Source of the DNA: Pedobacter ghigonis
GTDB lineage: Bacteria; Bacteroidota; Bacteroidia; Sphingobacteriales; Sphingobacteriaceae
DNA: 64,000 nt
Direction of reading: 5' to 3'
Assembly (NCBI RefSeq): GCF_903166585.1
Contig: NZ_CAESCM010000001.1
Coordinates: 62,001 to 126,000, forward strand
The position numbers were made by a program, and so were the translations under genes. Numbering within the stretch: the first letter of the stretch is position 1; every line of letters begins with the position of its first letter. The notes beneath the pieces were generated by a model. The model was given only the letters and a program-made list of their open reading frames with translations, ran no database searches and was not told where the DNA came from. Below are positions 52,432-60,881 of this stretch, in pieces.

Positions 52432-52971
52432 ATGAAAATTTTTGCCGAGACAGACCGATTGATTTTAAGAGAGTTGTTACCTACCGATGTTGCCGGCATG
52501 TTCGAAATGGATAGCGACCCCGAAGTGCACCGTTATTTGGGGAATAAACCCTATAGCGCCATCGAAGAAAGCCAGGCCAATATCGAATTTATTCGCAGGC
52601 AATATATAGAAAACGGCATTGGCCGCTGGGCTGCAATTGAAAAGGAAACCAATAATTTTGTAGGTTGGGCCGGCTTAAAATTAATTACCGAAACAACCAA
52701 TAACCGAATTAATTACTACGATTTAGGTTATCGGTTTAGCAAAAAATACTGGGGAAAAGGATATGCCACAGAATCGGCAATGGCAGCAAAAGATTATGCT
52801 TTTAATACTTTGAAACTAGCAGAAATTATCGGCATTGCCGATATCAATAATTCGGGTTCGATCCACGTACTTGAAAAAGTTGGACTGAAACGCATTTCAC
52901 TTTTCGATTATCAGGGCATAAAACACCACTGGATGGAAATGAAAAACCCGATAGCAGAACAATTGGTTTAG
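52432..52971 (+). CDS. GNAT-family acetyltransferase (RimJ/RimL-like)
   Basis: A 179-residue acetyltransferase in the RimJ/RimL group. It starts MKIFAETDRLILRELLPTDVAGMFEMDSDPEVHRYLG, with FSKKYWGKGYATESAMAAKDYAFNTLKL as the acetyl-CoA loop and helix (about 107-134), then ADINNSGSIHVLEKVGLK, the usual end of the fold. It probably acetylates an N-terminus or small molecule. No operon partner is certain; the DinB gene is 41 bp upstream. Confidence 0.88.
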   Translation: MKIFAETDRLILRELLPTDVAGMFEMDSDPEVHRYLGNKPYSAIEESQANIEFIRRQYIENGIGRWAAIEKETNNFVGWAGLKLITETTNNRINYYDLGYRFSKKYWGKGYATESAMAAKDYAFNTLKLAEIIGIADINNSGSIHVLEKVGLKRISLFDYQGIKHHWMEMKNPIAEQLV

Positions 52972-53009
52972 TTTTTGATGCAAGAAAGCGAATCATTAAA
53001 ACTAAAAAC

Positions 53010-53408
53010 ATGAAAAACTTAATCTTTATTGGCCTGTTGCTGTTTCTGTTTAGTTCGTGTAACGAAAAATTAGATCCGGCTAAATTTTCAAATACCAAAT
53101 GGGAACTCACAGAACTGCCGGGGTTAGTACTCCCTACATCTGCTAAGGCAACCTTAAACATTGCTGATAGCCTGAAACTGAGTGGAAAATCATTTTGTAA
53201 TAATTATGGTGGTAAAGCAGAGATTGCAGATAATAAAATCAGTGTAAAAAATGTTTTCGGCACCAAAATGTTTTGCCAGGAAACTGATGCGGCAGAGCGT
53301 GCTTACCTGCATGCATTAAACCAGGTAAATAATGCAAAAGTAACTGAGAACAAGCTTTATCTGTTAAACGGCGATAAAACCTTACTCATTTTTACCAAAA
53401 CAAATTAG
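53010..53408 (+). CDS. META-domain lipoprotein
   Basis: A 132-residue lipoprotein (signal MKNLIFIGLLLFLFSS, then Cys17 in SSCNEK). The META/HslJ-like pattern is FSNTKWELTELPGLVLP near 29, LSGKSFCNNYGGKAEI near 67, VFGTKMFCQETDAAERAYLHALNQV, and LYLLNGDKTLLIF at the end. META proteins are heat-shock or envelope-stress associated, and their function is open. It is a short single gene. Confidence 0.83.
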   Translation: MKNLIFIGLLLFLFSSCNEKLDPAKFSNTKWELTELPGLVLPTSAKATLNIADSLKLSGKSFCNNYGGKAEIADNKISVKNVFGTKMFCQETDAAERAYLHALNQVNNAKVTENKLYLLNGDKTLLIFTKTN

Positions 53409-53482
53409 AAACTTTAACGATACAAAAGGTGCCGGCAAAGTATTTTTGCTAATTTCGCGCCTTTTAGTTTAAAGCAGTAGCG

Positions 53483-54406
53483 ATGCCATCGATAACAGAA
53501 GACCTGAAGTTTTTTTTCTCTACCATAAGAAAAGCATTTAGTTTATTTCAGCAAAATGATCCGCTACGCTTAGCCGGAGCTACTGCTTTTTTCACCAATT
53601 TCGCCTTGCCTCCAATCCTCATTATCCTCATCAGGTTATTTGGCATGTTTACCGATAGAAGGCTGTTTGTAACCCATCTATTCGAGCGCCTGGCCAATAT
53701 TCTAGATAACGAGAGTATTGCACAGATCAGAACAACGTTAAGGAACATAAGGGGCATTGACCAGGCCTGGTATGTTACACTCTTCAGCTTTATATTTTTT
53801 CTGTTTGTAGCTACAACCCTGTTCAATGTAATTAAGAACTCGTTAGAACAAATCTGGAATATTGGCAAGAAAGATAAAAAAGGATTGATTTACACCCTTA
53901 AATCGCGGGCCATATCGGTTATCATTATCCTGCTGGCAGGCATATTGTTTTTTATTGGCTTACTGGCCGATAGTGTGCAAGCTTTTATTGGTGCATACTT
54001 AAAAACGAACTCCCCTTCTTTCGGATTGGTTCTAACTTCGGTTATTAACCAGTTTGTTTTTGTAATTATTGTAACTACCTGGTTTACCATGCTATTCAGA
54101 TTTTTAACCAATGGCAGGCCTACCTGGCGTGCGGCAATTTCGGGAGGCTTACTAACCGGATGTTTATTTACTGCGGGTAAGTATATTTTAAGGATTTTGC
54201 TGCCGCTTAGCAATATCAGCAACATTTACGGCTCGGCCGGCTCTATTATTGTAATTATGCTTTTTGTGTTTTACTCGTCGCTTATCTTCTATTTTGGAGC
54301 TTCGTTCATTAAAGCACTCAGCATTGGCAGGGCAACGCCTATTGTACCGAAAAAAGGATCGTTTGCTTACGAGCTTACGGAGGTAGAGTTAGAGAAAGAC
54401 CTATAA
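53483..54406 (+). CDS. YihY/virulence factor BrkB family membrane protein
   Basis: A 307-residue inner-membrane protein with about six helices. The N terminus has the family pattern AFSLFQQNDPLRLAGATAFFTNFALPPILIILIRLFG; later runs are AWYVTLFSFIFFLFVATTLFNVIKNSLEQIWNI and IILLAGILFFIGLLADSVQAF. It ends with FYSSLIFYFGASFIKA. The role of this family is uncertain; the ribonuclease BN label is not supported. It is followed by a strong terminator. Confidence 0.88.
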   Translation: MPSITEDLKFFFSTIRKAFSLFQQNDPLRLAGATAFFTNFALPPILIILIRLFGMFTDRRLFVTHLFERLANILDNESIAQIRTTLRNIRGIDQAWYVTLFSFIFFLFVATTLFNVIKNSLEQIWNIGKKDKKGLIYTLKSRAISVIIILLAGILFFIGLLADSVQAFIGAYLKTNSPSFGLVLTSVINQFVFVIIVTTWFTMLFRFLTNGRPTWRAAISGGLLTGCLFTAGKYILRILLPLSNISNIYGSAGSIIVIMLFVFYSSLIFYFGASFIKALSIGRATPIVPKKGSFAYELTEVELEKDL

Positions 54407-54407
54407 T

Positions 54408-54444
54408 AAAAATGGCAGGAGATTGAGAATCTACCTGCCATTTT
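54408..54444. terminator. Intrinsic terminator between convergent genes
   Basis: AAAATGGCAGG and CCTGCCATTTT pair over 11 bp. It serves the YihY gene and the convergent outer-membrane protein gene. Confidence 0.85.
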
Positions 54445-54484
54445 CGTTTAAACCCTCAGCGTGCTGAGGAATAATTGATTAAGC

Positions 54485-55072
54485 TTACAAAATTCTATAC
54501 CCTAAGCCAACTGTAAATAAGTTTAACTTAGTACCCGGATAGCCCGATTTGTTGATTTTAGACAAGCCAAGTTCGTAGCGCGCATCGAGGCTTAACTTTT
54601 TAAGGTCTAAACCAGCACCAAACTGCCAGGCAACAGCCTGATTTTTAAAATCGGCCTTGAAAACGCTTCCAGCCGCCTGGCTGAAGCTTTGGTTTTCATC
54701 TAAAATTAACGAAAACATAGGTCCGGTGTTTAAACGTAAACCAACACCGGCAGCACCAAATTTGGTACCTACCAATAAAGGCACGTCTAAACTCGTAAAG
54801 GTTACTTTATTTACCTCTCCCGAATTGCTTACCAAATTTGTTTTCTTGCCAGAAACATAAAGTTCTGGTTGAAAGTAAATGCCGGCAGCTCCTACCCTGG
54901 CCCATAGCCCGCCGTAAAAACCTGCGCGGTTTTCACTGTTAAAAGTGTTTTCACTATCAAATTTCGAAAAATTTGCACCAGCTTTAATGCCCAGCTGGAA
55001 TGAAGGTAATACTTGCGCACTGGCAAACAGGCCAACAAGTAAGAAAGCAACGGTTAAAGATAAAAATTTCAT
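54485..55072 (-). CDS. Small outer-membrane beta-barrel protein (PorT-like)
   Basis: A 195-residue barrel protein with signal peptide MKFLSLTVAFLLVGLFASA (cut before QVLPSF). The mature sequence is a chain of short amphipathic strands and turns (LGIKAGANFSKFDSEN, GGLWARVGAAGIYFQPELYVSG, VGLRLNTGPMFSLIL, LSLDARYELGLSKIN), ending in YRIL. It looks like an eight-strand OMP_b-brl_2 barrel. The role is unknown. It follows the coiled-coil gene by 12 bp, and both belong to one operon on this strand. Confidence 0.82.
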   Translation of the reverse strand: MKFLSLTVAFLLVGLFASAQVLPSFQLGIKAGANFSKFDSENTFNSENRAGFYGGLWARVGAAGIYFQPELYVSGKKTNLVSNSGEVNKVTFTSLDVPLLVGTKFGAAGVGLRLNTGPMFSLILDENQSFSQAAGSVFKADFKNQAVAWQFGAGLDLKKLSLDARYELGLSKINKSGYPGTKLNLFTVGLGYRIL

Positions 55073-55084
55073 ATGCGATTAAAT

Positions 55085-55381
55085 TTAGCTGGTGGCATTG
55101 TTTATGGCTTCCTGTTCTTTTAGAGCCTCAACATTGTTTTTATCACCAAAGGTTTGTGTTTTACCTGCAAAGTAATCTAAAATTCCCGAAATAGTATCTA
55201 AGTTATCACCTAAATTTTGGTGAATATCGGGTAAATCTTTTTCCAAACGGCTATCGCCAAGTTCGATGTTATCTACTTCAATTTTACCGATTTTCTGAAT
55301 AAGGGCCTGCTGAGAATTTTGTAGATCTTCCAATTCACGCACTATCTTTTCCATTAATTCAAACTTCTTTAAAGTGTTCAT
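55085..55381 (-). CDS. Small coiled-coil protein of unknown function
   Basis: A 98-residue helical protein starting MNTLKKFELMEKIVRELEDLQNSQQALIQKIGKIE, a clear heptad pattern over residues 3-38, then a second helix around 55-75 (LPDIHQNLGDNLDTISGILDYF). No signal peptide or family is recognised. The operon with the outer-membrane barrel gene 12 bp downstream could point to an envelope role, but nothing in it supports this. Confidence 0.6.
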   Translation of the reverse strand: MNTLKKFELMEKIVRELEDLQNSQQALIQKIGKIEVDNIELGDSRLEKDLPDIHQNLGDNLDTISGILDYFAGKTQTFGDKNNVEALKEQEAINNATS

Positions 55382-55533
55382 AGGTTCTTATTTTAGTTAA
55401 ACTATTCCTTATAAACCCATTAAGCTTTGTTTTGTTTTCATGTAAAGCATTTCGACAACTATAAATTTGCGCCTATTTGAAAACAAATTTGGAATTCACA
55501 AAAACAACTAATAAATTAGTTTTATAATTCCTT

Positions 55534-56685
55534 ATGATGAGAAAGCTGTTAATATTGTTATTCGTATGCTGTTTTGCTAATGTGGCTTACAGTCAAAATG
55601 TAGTGGTAGACAAAGAAAAACTTTTCGATTTGTACCAAACTCAGCGTTATGCCGAAGCCGCAGAATACCTGAAAGGCGTTTATGGCGAAAACGTAAGCGA
55701 TATCAAAGTCCTCAGCCAATTGGGTTATTGCTTTCTAATGGCCGGAAACAATGTAGAAGCCGAAAAATTTTACAGCAAAGCTTATACGCTACAGCCACAA
55801 AACCTGCCAATATTGTTTAGTTTAGGCAGCATTAACACCAGGCGGGGCAATACCGAAAAAGCCCGTTTGTATTATGGCGAAATTGCAAAAATAGACAGCA
55901 ATAACTTTAATGTCTATAAACTACTGGCCAATCTTTACAGCATTCCTACCGATTCGCTTAAACTCTTGTATTTGTTAAAAGCCAATAAGATTAACCCAAC
56001 AGAGGGTGATGTTGCTGTAGATCTTGCCAACATTTTTTCCATAAAACAAGATCACGCTAAAGCTTACGAAGTGCTCGATATCGCCAGCAAAGCTGATACG
56101 GATAATCTGATTTTGCAAAAAGAAAAACTACCCGTAGCCAACCAGCTGAAAAAATACAACGAAGTAATTGCTGCTGGTGAAAAACTGTTAAAAGATGGTG
56201 CCGATGCCGGCGTAGTGAAAGATGTAGCCAAAGCCTGCTATTACACCAAAAAATACCAAAAAGCGATTGATCTTTTTAAAATGCTGGAGAAAATGGCCAT
56301 GCAAAACGAAGCTACCTTATATTATACCGCTTTGAGTTACCGGGCGCTAAAAAATTATCCGCAGGCGGCCGTTTATACTAAAAAAACAATTGATGAGGCC
56401 ATTTCGCCCAATACAACTAGCTATTATTCGTTGCTGGGACTGGTGTATGAAGAAAACAACCAGTTTAGCCTGGCCAATACAGCCTATAAAAAAGGTTTGC
56501 AATTTGATACCACACCTACCCTTTACTATCGACTGGCTATACTTTATGATACCCGCTTAAAGCAAACTGGCAATGCCTTGAAATATTACAAGCTGTATTT
56601 AAAAAGCAAGCCCAACATAACAAATGATAAGGAAGAAATTAAGTTTGCTAAAGATCGTTTAGCACAGCTGAACCTGGCCGATTAA
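55534..56685 (+). CDS. Exported TPR protein
   Basis: A 383-residue protein with signal peptide MMRKLLILLFVCCFANVAYS (mature from Gln21). Tandem TPR units cover nearly the whole protein (LGYCFLMAGNNVEAEKFYSKAYTLQPQ, FSLGSINTRRGNTEKARLYYGEIAKID, LANIFSIKQDHAKAYEVLDIASKADTD, ALSYRALKNYPQAAVYTKKTIDEA), giving perhaps nine or ten repeats and a helical C terminus. It is presumably a periplasmic scaffold. The stop overlaps the end of the convergent DUF4268 gene by 4 bp. Confidence 0.8.
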   Translation: MMRKLLILLFVCCFANVAYSQNVVVDKEKLFDLYQTQRYAEAAEYLKGVYGENVSDIKVLSQLGYCFLMAGNNVEAEKFYSKAYTLQPQNLPILFSLGSINTRRGNTEKARLYYGEIAKIDSNNFNVYKLLANLYSIPTDSLKLLYLLKANKINPTEGDVAVDLANIFSIKQDHAKAYEVLDIASKADTDNLILQKEKLPVANQLKKYNEVIAAGEKLLKDGADAGVVKDVAKACYYTKKYQKAIDLFKMLEKMAMQNEATLYYTALSYRALKNYPQAAVYTKKTIDEAISPNTTSYYSLLGLVYEENNQFSLANTAYKKGLQFDTTPTLYYRLAILYDTRLKQTGNALKYYKLYLKSKPNITNDKEEIKFAKDRLAQLNLAD

Positions 56686-57143
56686 ACCAGGCTTTCGAAT
56701 ACCGGTTTTACATTATCCCAAAATTCATCGAGTGCAATGATACGGGGTTTGAAAAAGGAAATAAGCTCAGGCCAGTGCTGTTGATTAAAAATGCTTACGC
56801 CGGTAATGGATATCGATATCAGGCTTATGGTTTTGCCGAAATCATCCGTTGCATCCTTAATCCAGTCCCATTCTTCGCCTACCTCATTGTTGAACATGAG
56901 TTTAAATTCTTCGAACTGCTCAAATATCAGGTGCCTGATTCCAGCATCCGGATGTGAAAGCTGTATGCCGATAAATGCCTTTTTTTTATCAACATCCATT
57001 TTAAAGAAGATATTTTTGACCCCTGTTTTATAGTTGGTCCAGTTTACGGTTGATCCGCTGGCCGAGGGAACGGGCTTCATGTATTGTCCGAAACTAATCC
57101 AAAACTGTTGCCGTAACCTCGCTGATTCTTCTTTACTGTACAT
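56682..57143 (-). CDS. DUF4268 domain protein
   Basis: A 153-residue protein of the DUF4268 kind, beginning MYSKEESARLRQQFWISFGQYMKP. It has alternating strands and helices: NWTNYKTGVKNIFFKMDVDKKKAFIGIQLSH, LIFEQFEEFKLMFNNEVGEEWDW and NQQHWPELISFFKPRIIALDEFW. The domain also occurs at the end of some nuclease-like proteins; here it stands alone and has no active-site motif. Role unknown. Overlaps the convergent TPR gene by 4 bp. Confidence 0.78.
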   Translation of the reverse strand: MYSKEESARLRQQFWISFGQYMKPVPSASGSTVNWTNYKTGVKNIFFKMDVDKKKAFIGIQLSHPDAGIRHLIFEQFEEFKLMFNNEVGEEWDWIKDATDDFGKTISLISISITGVSIFNQQHWPELISFFKPRIIALDEFWDNVKPVFESLV

Positions 57144-57188
57144 TTATTTTTTTAAGTCATCGGTTAAGGAAGCAAATCATCTAGATCT

Positions 57189-57258
57189 GTCACTTTGAGC
57201 CTGTCGAAACGTTTTAGCCTACAACTAAACTATAGTCCTTCGACAGGCTCAGGATGAC
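57189..57258. repeat. Inverted pair of the TGAGCCTGTCGAAGG repeat
   Basis: GTCACTTTGAGCCTGTCGAA (57189-57208) faces TTCGACAGGCTCAGGATGAC (57239-57258) across 30 bp; the arms differ at a few positions. A single arm of the family lies at 25179-25202. Confidence 0.75.
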
Positions 57259-57310
57259 AAAGAAAAAAATGATACAGCTACCTTTTTAACCGTGCTGCAA
57301 TATTAAGCGA

Positions 57311-59962
57311 TTAATACTTAGTTTCAAAATGGTAGCTCCCCGAGCCGATTTCTTCCTTTTTATCGGTTTTCGGTAATACCACTGTAGCCGAAGCATTGGC
57401 TGGCACTACCACATCAAGTTTAAAAACACCGTCGGCTAAAGTCCACGAAGATTTTACTGTTCCATATACTGTTTCTAGCTCTGCCGATGCGCTGGTTAAA
57501 TTACCTCCCGGCCTTGGGGCAATTAAAATAGCTTTGTAACCTGGCTGTGCAACCACCGGATTAATACCCGCAATATTTTTGTACATCCAATCGCCAATAG
57601 CGCCATAAGCGTAATGGTTAAAAGAATTCATATCAGCAGTTTGGAAAGATCCGTCTTGCTTTATACCATCCCATCGTTCCCAAATGGTGGTTGCACCCAT
57701 TTTAACAGGATAAAGCCATGAAGGATATTTTTCCTGCATCAGCAAATCGTAGGCCACGTTTTCGTGGCCAAAACGGCTTAATACATGGCAAAGATAGGGT
57801 GTACCCAAAAAACCGGTGGTAAGGTGGTTACCGTAATCGCGTACGTTATCAACCAGGCGTTGTGCAGCCTGCGCACGCAGGTTTTCAGGAAGCATATCAA
57901 ACTGCAAAGCCAAAACATAAGCCGTTTGTGTATTCGAGATCAGTTTACCATTAGCAGTCATATTTTCGGCCAGGTAAGCTGCTTTTATCTTTGCCAGTAA
58001 ATCACTGTATTTAGCTACGTCATCTGTTTTACCTAAAACTTTTGCTGCATTAATGAGCAATTGTGTAGAGTGAGCATAAAATGTTTGGGCAATCATATAC
58101 TTATCGGTCACAGCTGCACGGCCATCATTATCATCGTTAGGGCGGTAAAATAACCAGTCGCCAAAGTGGAAGCCACTATTCCACACATTGTTTTTAGCTA
58201 CTGATGAAATATAATCAACCCATTTCTTCATGCTGCCATACTGGGTTTCGAGCAAACCTTTATCAGCGTAAACCACATACAGATCCCAGGGGATTATGGT
58301 AGCCACATCTGCCCAACCCGCCGAGCCGGCATCGGTGCTATTGAGTACGTTTGGTACCACAAATGGCACACTCCCACTCGGCAGCTGATCTGCCGACACA
58401 TCTTTTAACCATTTGGTAAAAAAGCCCGAAACATCCATGTTGTAAGCGGCAGTATTGGCAAAAGCCTGTGCATCGCCAGTCCAGCCGAGGCGTTCGTCGC
58501 GTTGCGGACAATCGGTAGGTACATCTACAAAGTTTCCTTTCTGGCCCCAACTGATATTATGCTGCAACTGATTTAACAAGGGATTAGAGGTACTAAACTT
58601 ACCGCTGGTTTGCATATCAGAGTAGACCGCAACGGCAGTCAAATCCTCAAGCTTTAACTCGCCGAGATAGCCTTCTATTTTAGCGTACCTGAAACCCTGA
58701 AAAGTGAAATGGGGCTCAAAAACCTGTTCATCACCACCCTTTAAAATATAATTGTTTTGTTGTTTGGCTGTGCGCAGGTTGGTGGTATAAAAATTACCCG
58801 CTTTGGTTAAAACTTCGGCATGACTTATGGTAATTTTAGTGCCTGCAGGACCTTTGGCTTTTAACATCACCCAACCTACCAGGTTTTGCCCGAAATCAAC
58901 AACGGTTTCACCCAGCGGTGTTTTAAAAATCTTTAAAGCTTTAAATTCTTCGTGTTTGGTTACCTGTGGCCCGCTCATGCCCACCAGTTTTTCGGGGCCG
59001 TTTTCGAGCGTGCGCACAGGCTTCCAGTCTGCCGTTTCTTTAAATCCAATATTGTTCCAACCTGCAATCTCTAATCTGGCATCGTAATTTTCGCCATCAT
59101 AAATATTTGCAGCACGGATTGGTCCGTAGTTACTTTTCCAGCTGTTATCAGTAACGAAAGTTTCTTTGCTTCCATCAGTATATTCTACTTCCAATTGCAA
59201 CAATAAAGCACGCGTATCGCCATAAAATTGTTTTTGCCAGCCAAAGCCAATGCGGCCTTTGTACCAGCCATCTCCTAACGATACACCAATCACGTTGGCA
59301 CCTTTCTTAAGTGATTTGCCCAGCTCGTAAGCCTGGTATTGAATGTGGTTTTTGTAGCTCGTCCAACCGGGGGCGAAATAAGCATCACTGATACGCTTGC
59401 CATTGAGTTCGGCCTGGTACAAGCCTTTTGCTGTAATGTAGGCCATTGCCGAGCGAACCTCTTTATTCAGGTTAATTTCTTTTCTGAACATGGGGCTGGC
59501 CAGGGCAGTATCTTTTCCATCAACCGCAATCCATTTGGCGCTCCAGTCTTCGGCTTTTAAGCCGGTTTGAAAGTATTGAACCGGCGACCAGGCCGAAGTA
59601 TTACCATGGTTATCTTTTACCCTAACCTGCCAGTAATACCTGGTTTTGGATGATAATTGCGGACCATCGTAAGTAACCAACACCGATTGATCGTTGCTTA
59701 CATTTGCTTTCCATAAGGCTTTATTATCGATTGTAGCTGTAGTGCCCAGTCTGATTTCGTAATTATTCTGTTTGGTACCTTTTATTGCAGATACCAGCTT
59801 CCAGCTAAAACGTGGCTTGGGGTTATCTATACTAAAAGGATTTACCAAATGCTCAACAGTTAAATCTTTTACAGAAACTTTCTGCGCTGCAGCATTCGTA
59901 ATGATTGAGAAAAGTAAGGCAAGCGCACATAGCACACCTGGCATACGGGAGATTTTGTTCAT
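57311..59962 (-). CDS. alpha-L-rhamnosidase (GH78)
   Basis: An 883-residue exported enzyme (signal MNKISRMPGVLCALALLFSIITNAAA, mature near QKVSVKD). N-terminal Ig-like and jelly-roll domains (about 27-360; NPKPRFSWKL, TRYYWQVRVKDNHG, GWYKGRIGFGWQKQFYGDTR) precede the alpha/alpha-barrel. The GH78 acidic cluster is CPQRDERLGWTGDAQAF near 500, with ADVATIIPWDLY and GWAD-type patterns, and WERWDGI later. A C-terminal beta domain ends TVVLPK. It removes terminal rhamnose from glycosides, and the symporter at 1-990 could take up the product. No other CAZyme is adjacent. Confidence 0.93.
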   Translation of the reverse strand: MNKISRMPGVLCALALLFSIITNAAAQKVSVKDLTVEHLVNPFSIDNPKPRFSWKLVSAIKGTKQNNYEIRLGTTATIDNKALWKANVSNDQSVLVTYDGPQLSSKTRYYWQVRVKDNHGNTSAWSPVQYFQTGLKAEDWSAKWIAVDGKDTALASPMFRKEINLNKEVRSAMAYITAKGLYQAELNGKRISDAYFAPGWTSYKNHIQYQAYELGKSLKKGANVIGVSLGDGWYKGRIGFGWQKQFYGDTRALLLQLEVEYTDGSKETFVTDNSWKSNYGPIRAANIYDGENYDARLEIAGWNNIGFKETADWKPVRTLENGPEKLVGMSGPQVTKHEEFKALKIFKTPLGETVVDFGQNLVGWVMLKAKGPAGTKITISHAEVLTKAGNFYTTNLRTAKQQNNYILKGGDEQVFEPHFTFQGFRYAKIEGYLGELKLEDLTAVAVYSDMQTSGKFSTSNPLLNQLQHNISWGQKGNFVDVPTDCPQRDERLGWTGDAQAFANTAAYNMDVSGFFTKWLKDVSADQLPSGSVPFVVPNVLNSTDAGSAGWADVATIIPWDLYVVYADKGLLETQYGSMKKWVDYISSVAKNNVWNSGFHFGDWLFYRPNDDNDGRAAVTDKYMIAQTFYAHSTQLLINAAKVLGKTDDVAKYSDLLAKIKAAYLAENMTANGKLISNTQTAYVLALQFDMLPENLRAQAAQRLVDNVRDYGNHLTTGFLGTPYLCHVLSRFGHENVAYDLLMQEKYPSWLYPVKMGATTIWERWDGIKQDGSFQTADMNSFNHYAYGAIGDWMYKNIAGINPVVAQPGYKAILIAPRPGGNLTSASAELETVYGTVKSSWTLADGVFKLDVVVPANASATVVLPKTDKKEEIGSGSYHFETKY

Positions 59963-60129
59963 AAATGGTTAGTGTTAGGTTTTTTGTGTTTCACAGTAAT
60001 AATCAGCAATATTATCCGCTCAACTATCCTGCACTGTTATGAAAAATTAAGCGTCACAACAACGCCTAAAATAAAACAAAAATCTCACTAACAAGCACTT
60101 AAAACAAAATCAATACCTTGAAAATAATT

Positions 60130-60714
60130 TTATTTGTTCATGAGCCGTGCCACGTATTTGCCAATAATATCGAACTCGAGGTTTACCATATCGCCTACAT
60201 TTACTTCTTGTAAATTGGTATGTTCGAAAGTGTAGGGAATAATGAAAACAGAAAATTCGTCGGTAGCAGAATTTACCACAGTTAAGCTGATGCCATTTAC
60301 ACAGGCCGAACCTTTTTCTACAGTTACATTCCCTGCAGATGCGTCGTATTTAAAACGGTATTCCCAGCTTCCGTCCAATTCTTCGCGTTTAACGCAAACT
60401 GCAGTTTGGTCTACATGGCCCTGAACAATATGTCCATCTAAACGGGCGTTCATTTGCATACAGCGCTCCAGGTTTACCTTACTACCTACCTTTAATGCAT
60501 CCAGATTGGTTTTATTCAGTGTTTCATCTATCGCGGTAACCGTATGTGTACCATCATTTAAAGCCACGACTGTTAAACACACGCCGTTGTGTGCAACGCT
60601 TTGATCTATTTTTAGCTCATGGCTAATGGCCGATGAAATGGTAAAATGAATGTTGGTATGATCGTTTTTGATGGCGGTAACTTCGCCAAGGGTTTCTATA
60701 ATTCCTGTGAACAT
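60130..60714 (-). CDS. ribE: Riboflavin synthase, alpha subunit
   Basis: A 194-residue enzyme with two lumazine-binding barrels: domain 1 starts MFTGIIETLGEV, with HNGVCLTVV, and domain 2 holds GHVDQTAVCVKREELDGSWEYRF and KGSACVNGISLTVVN, ending in NLEFDIIGKYVARL. It dismutates two lumazines to riboflavin. The length is normal. The gene is alone, with no other rib gene nearby and no FMN riboswitch before it. The upstream gap holds the repeat at 60752-60839. Confidence 0.95.
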   Translation of the reverse strand: MFTGIIETLGEVTAIKNDHTNIHFTISSAISHELKIDQSVAHNGVCLTVVALNDGTHTVTAIDETLNKTNLDALKVGSKVNLERCMQMNARLDGHIVQGHVDQTAVCVKREELDGSWEYRFKYDASAGNVTVEKGSACVNGISLTVVNSATDEFSVFIIPYTFEHTNLQEVNVGDMVNLEFDIIGKYVARLMNK

Positions 60715-60751
60715 TGGTGTTTATTTATATCGCATCGTCTCTACATAATCG

Positions 60752-60839
60752 CCGTCATCTCGACTGGAGCGAAGCGAAATGGAGAGATCTATCTCTAGAT
60801 AGATTTCTCGGCTGCGTTGCACTCCACTCGAAATGACGG
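60752..60839. repeat. Inverted CGTCATTTCGAGTGGAG repeat
   Basis: CCGTCATCTCGACTGGAGCG (from 60752) and the reverse complement of CGTTGCACTCCACTCGAAAT (to 60839) form long inverted arms with several mismatches, around a GAGAGATCTATCTCTAGATA-rich centre. This is a well-known type of dispersed palindrome in Bacteroidota. Confidence 0.75.
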
Positions 60840-60881
60840 TATGGAGGAGCTCAGCTGCCAATGACGATCACGCAAAATTAT

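Noticed and set aside
60715..60881. FMN riboswitch before riboflavin synthase
   Set aside because: No RFN conserved segments are seen; the gap is filled by an inverted repeat.
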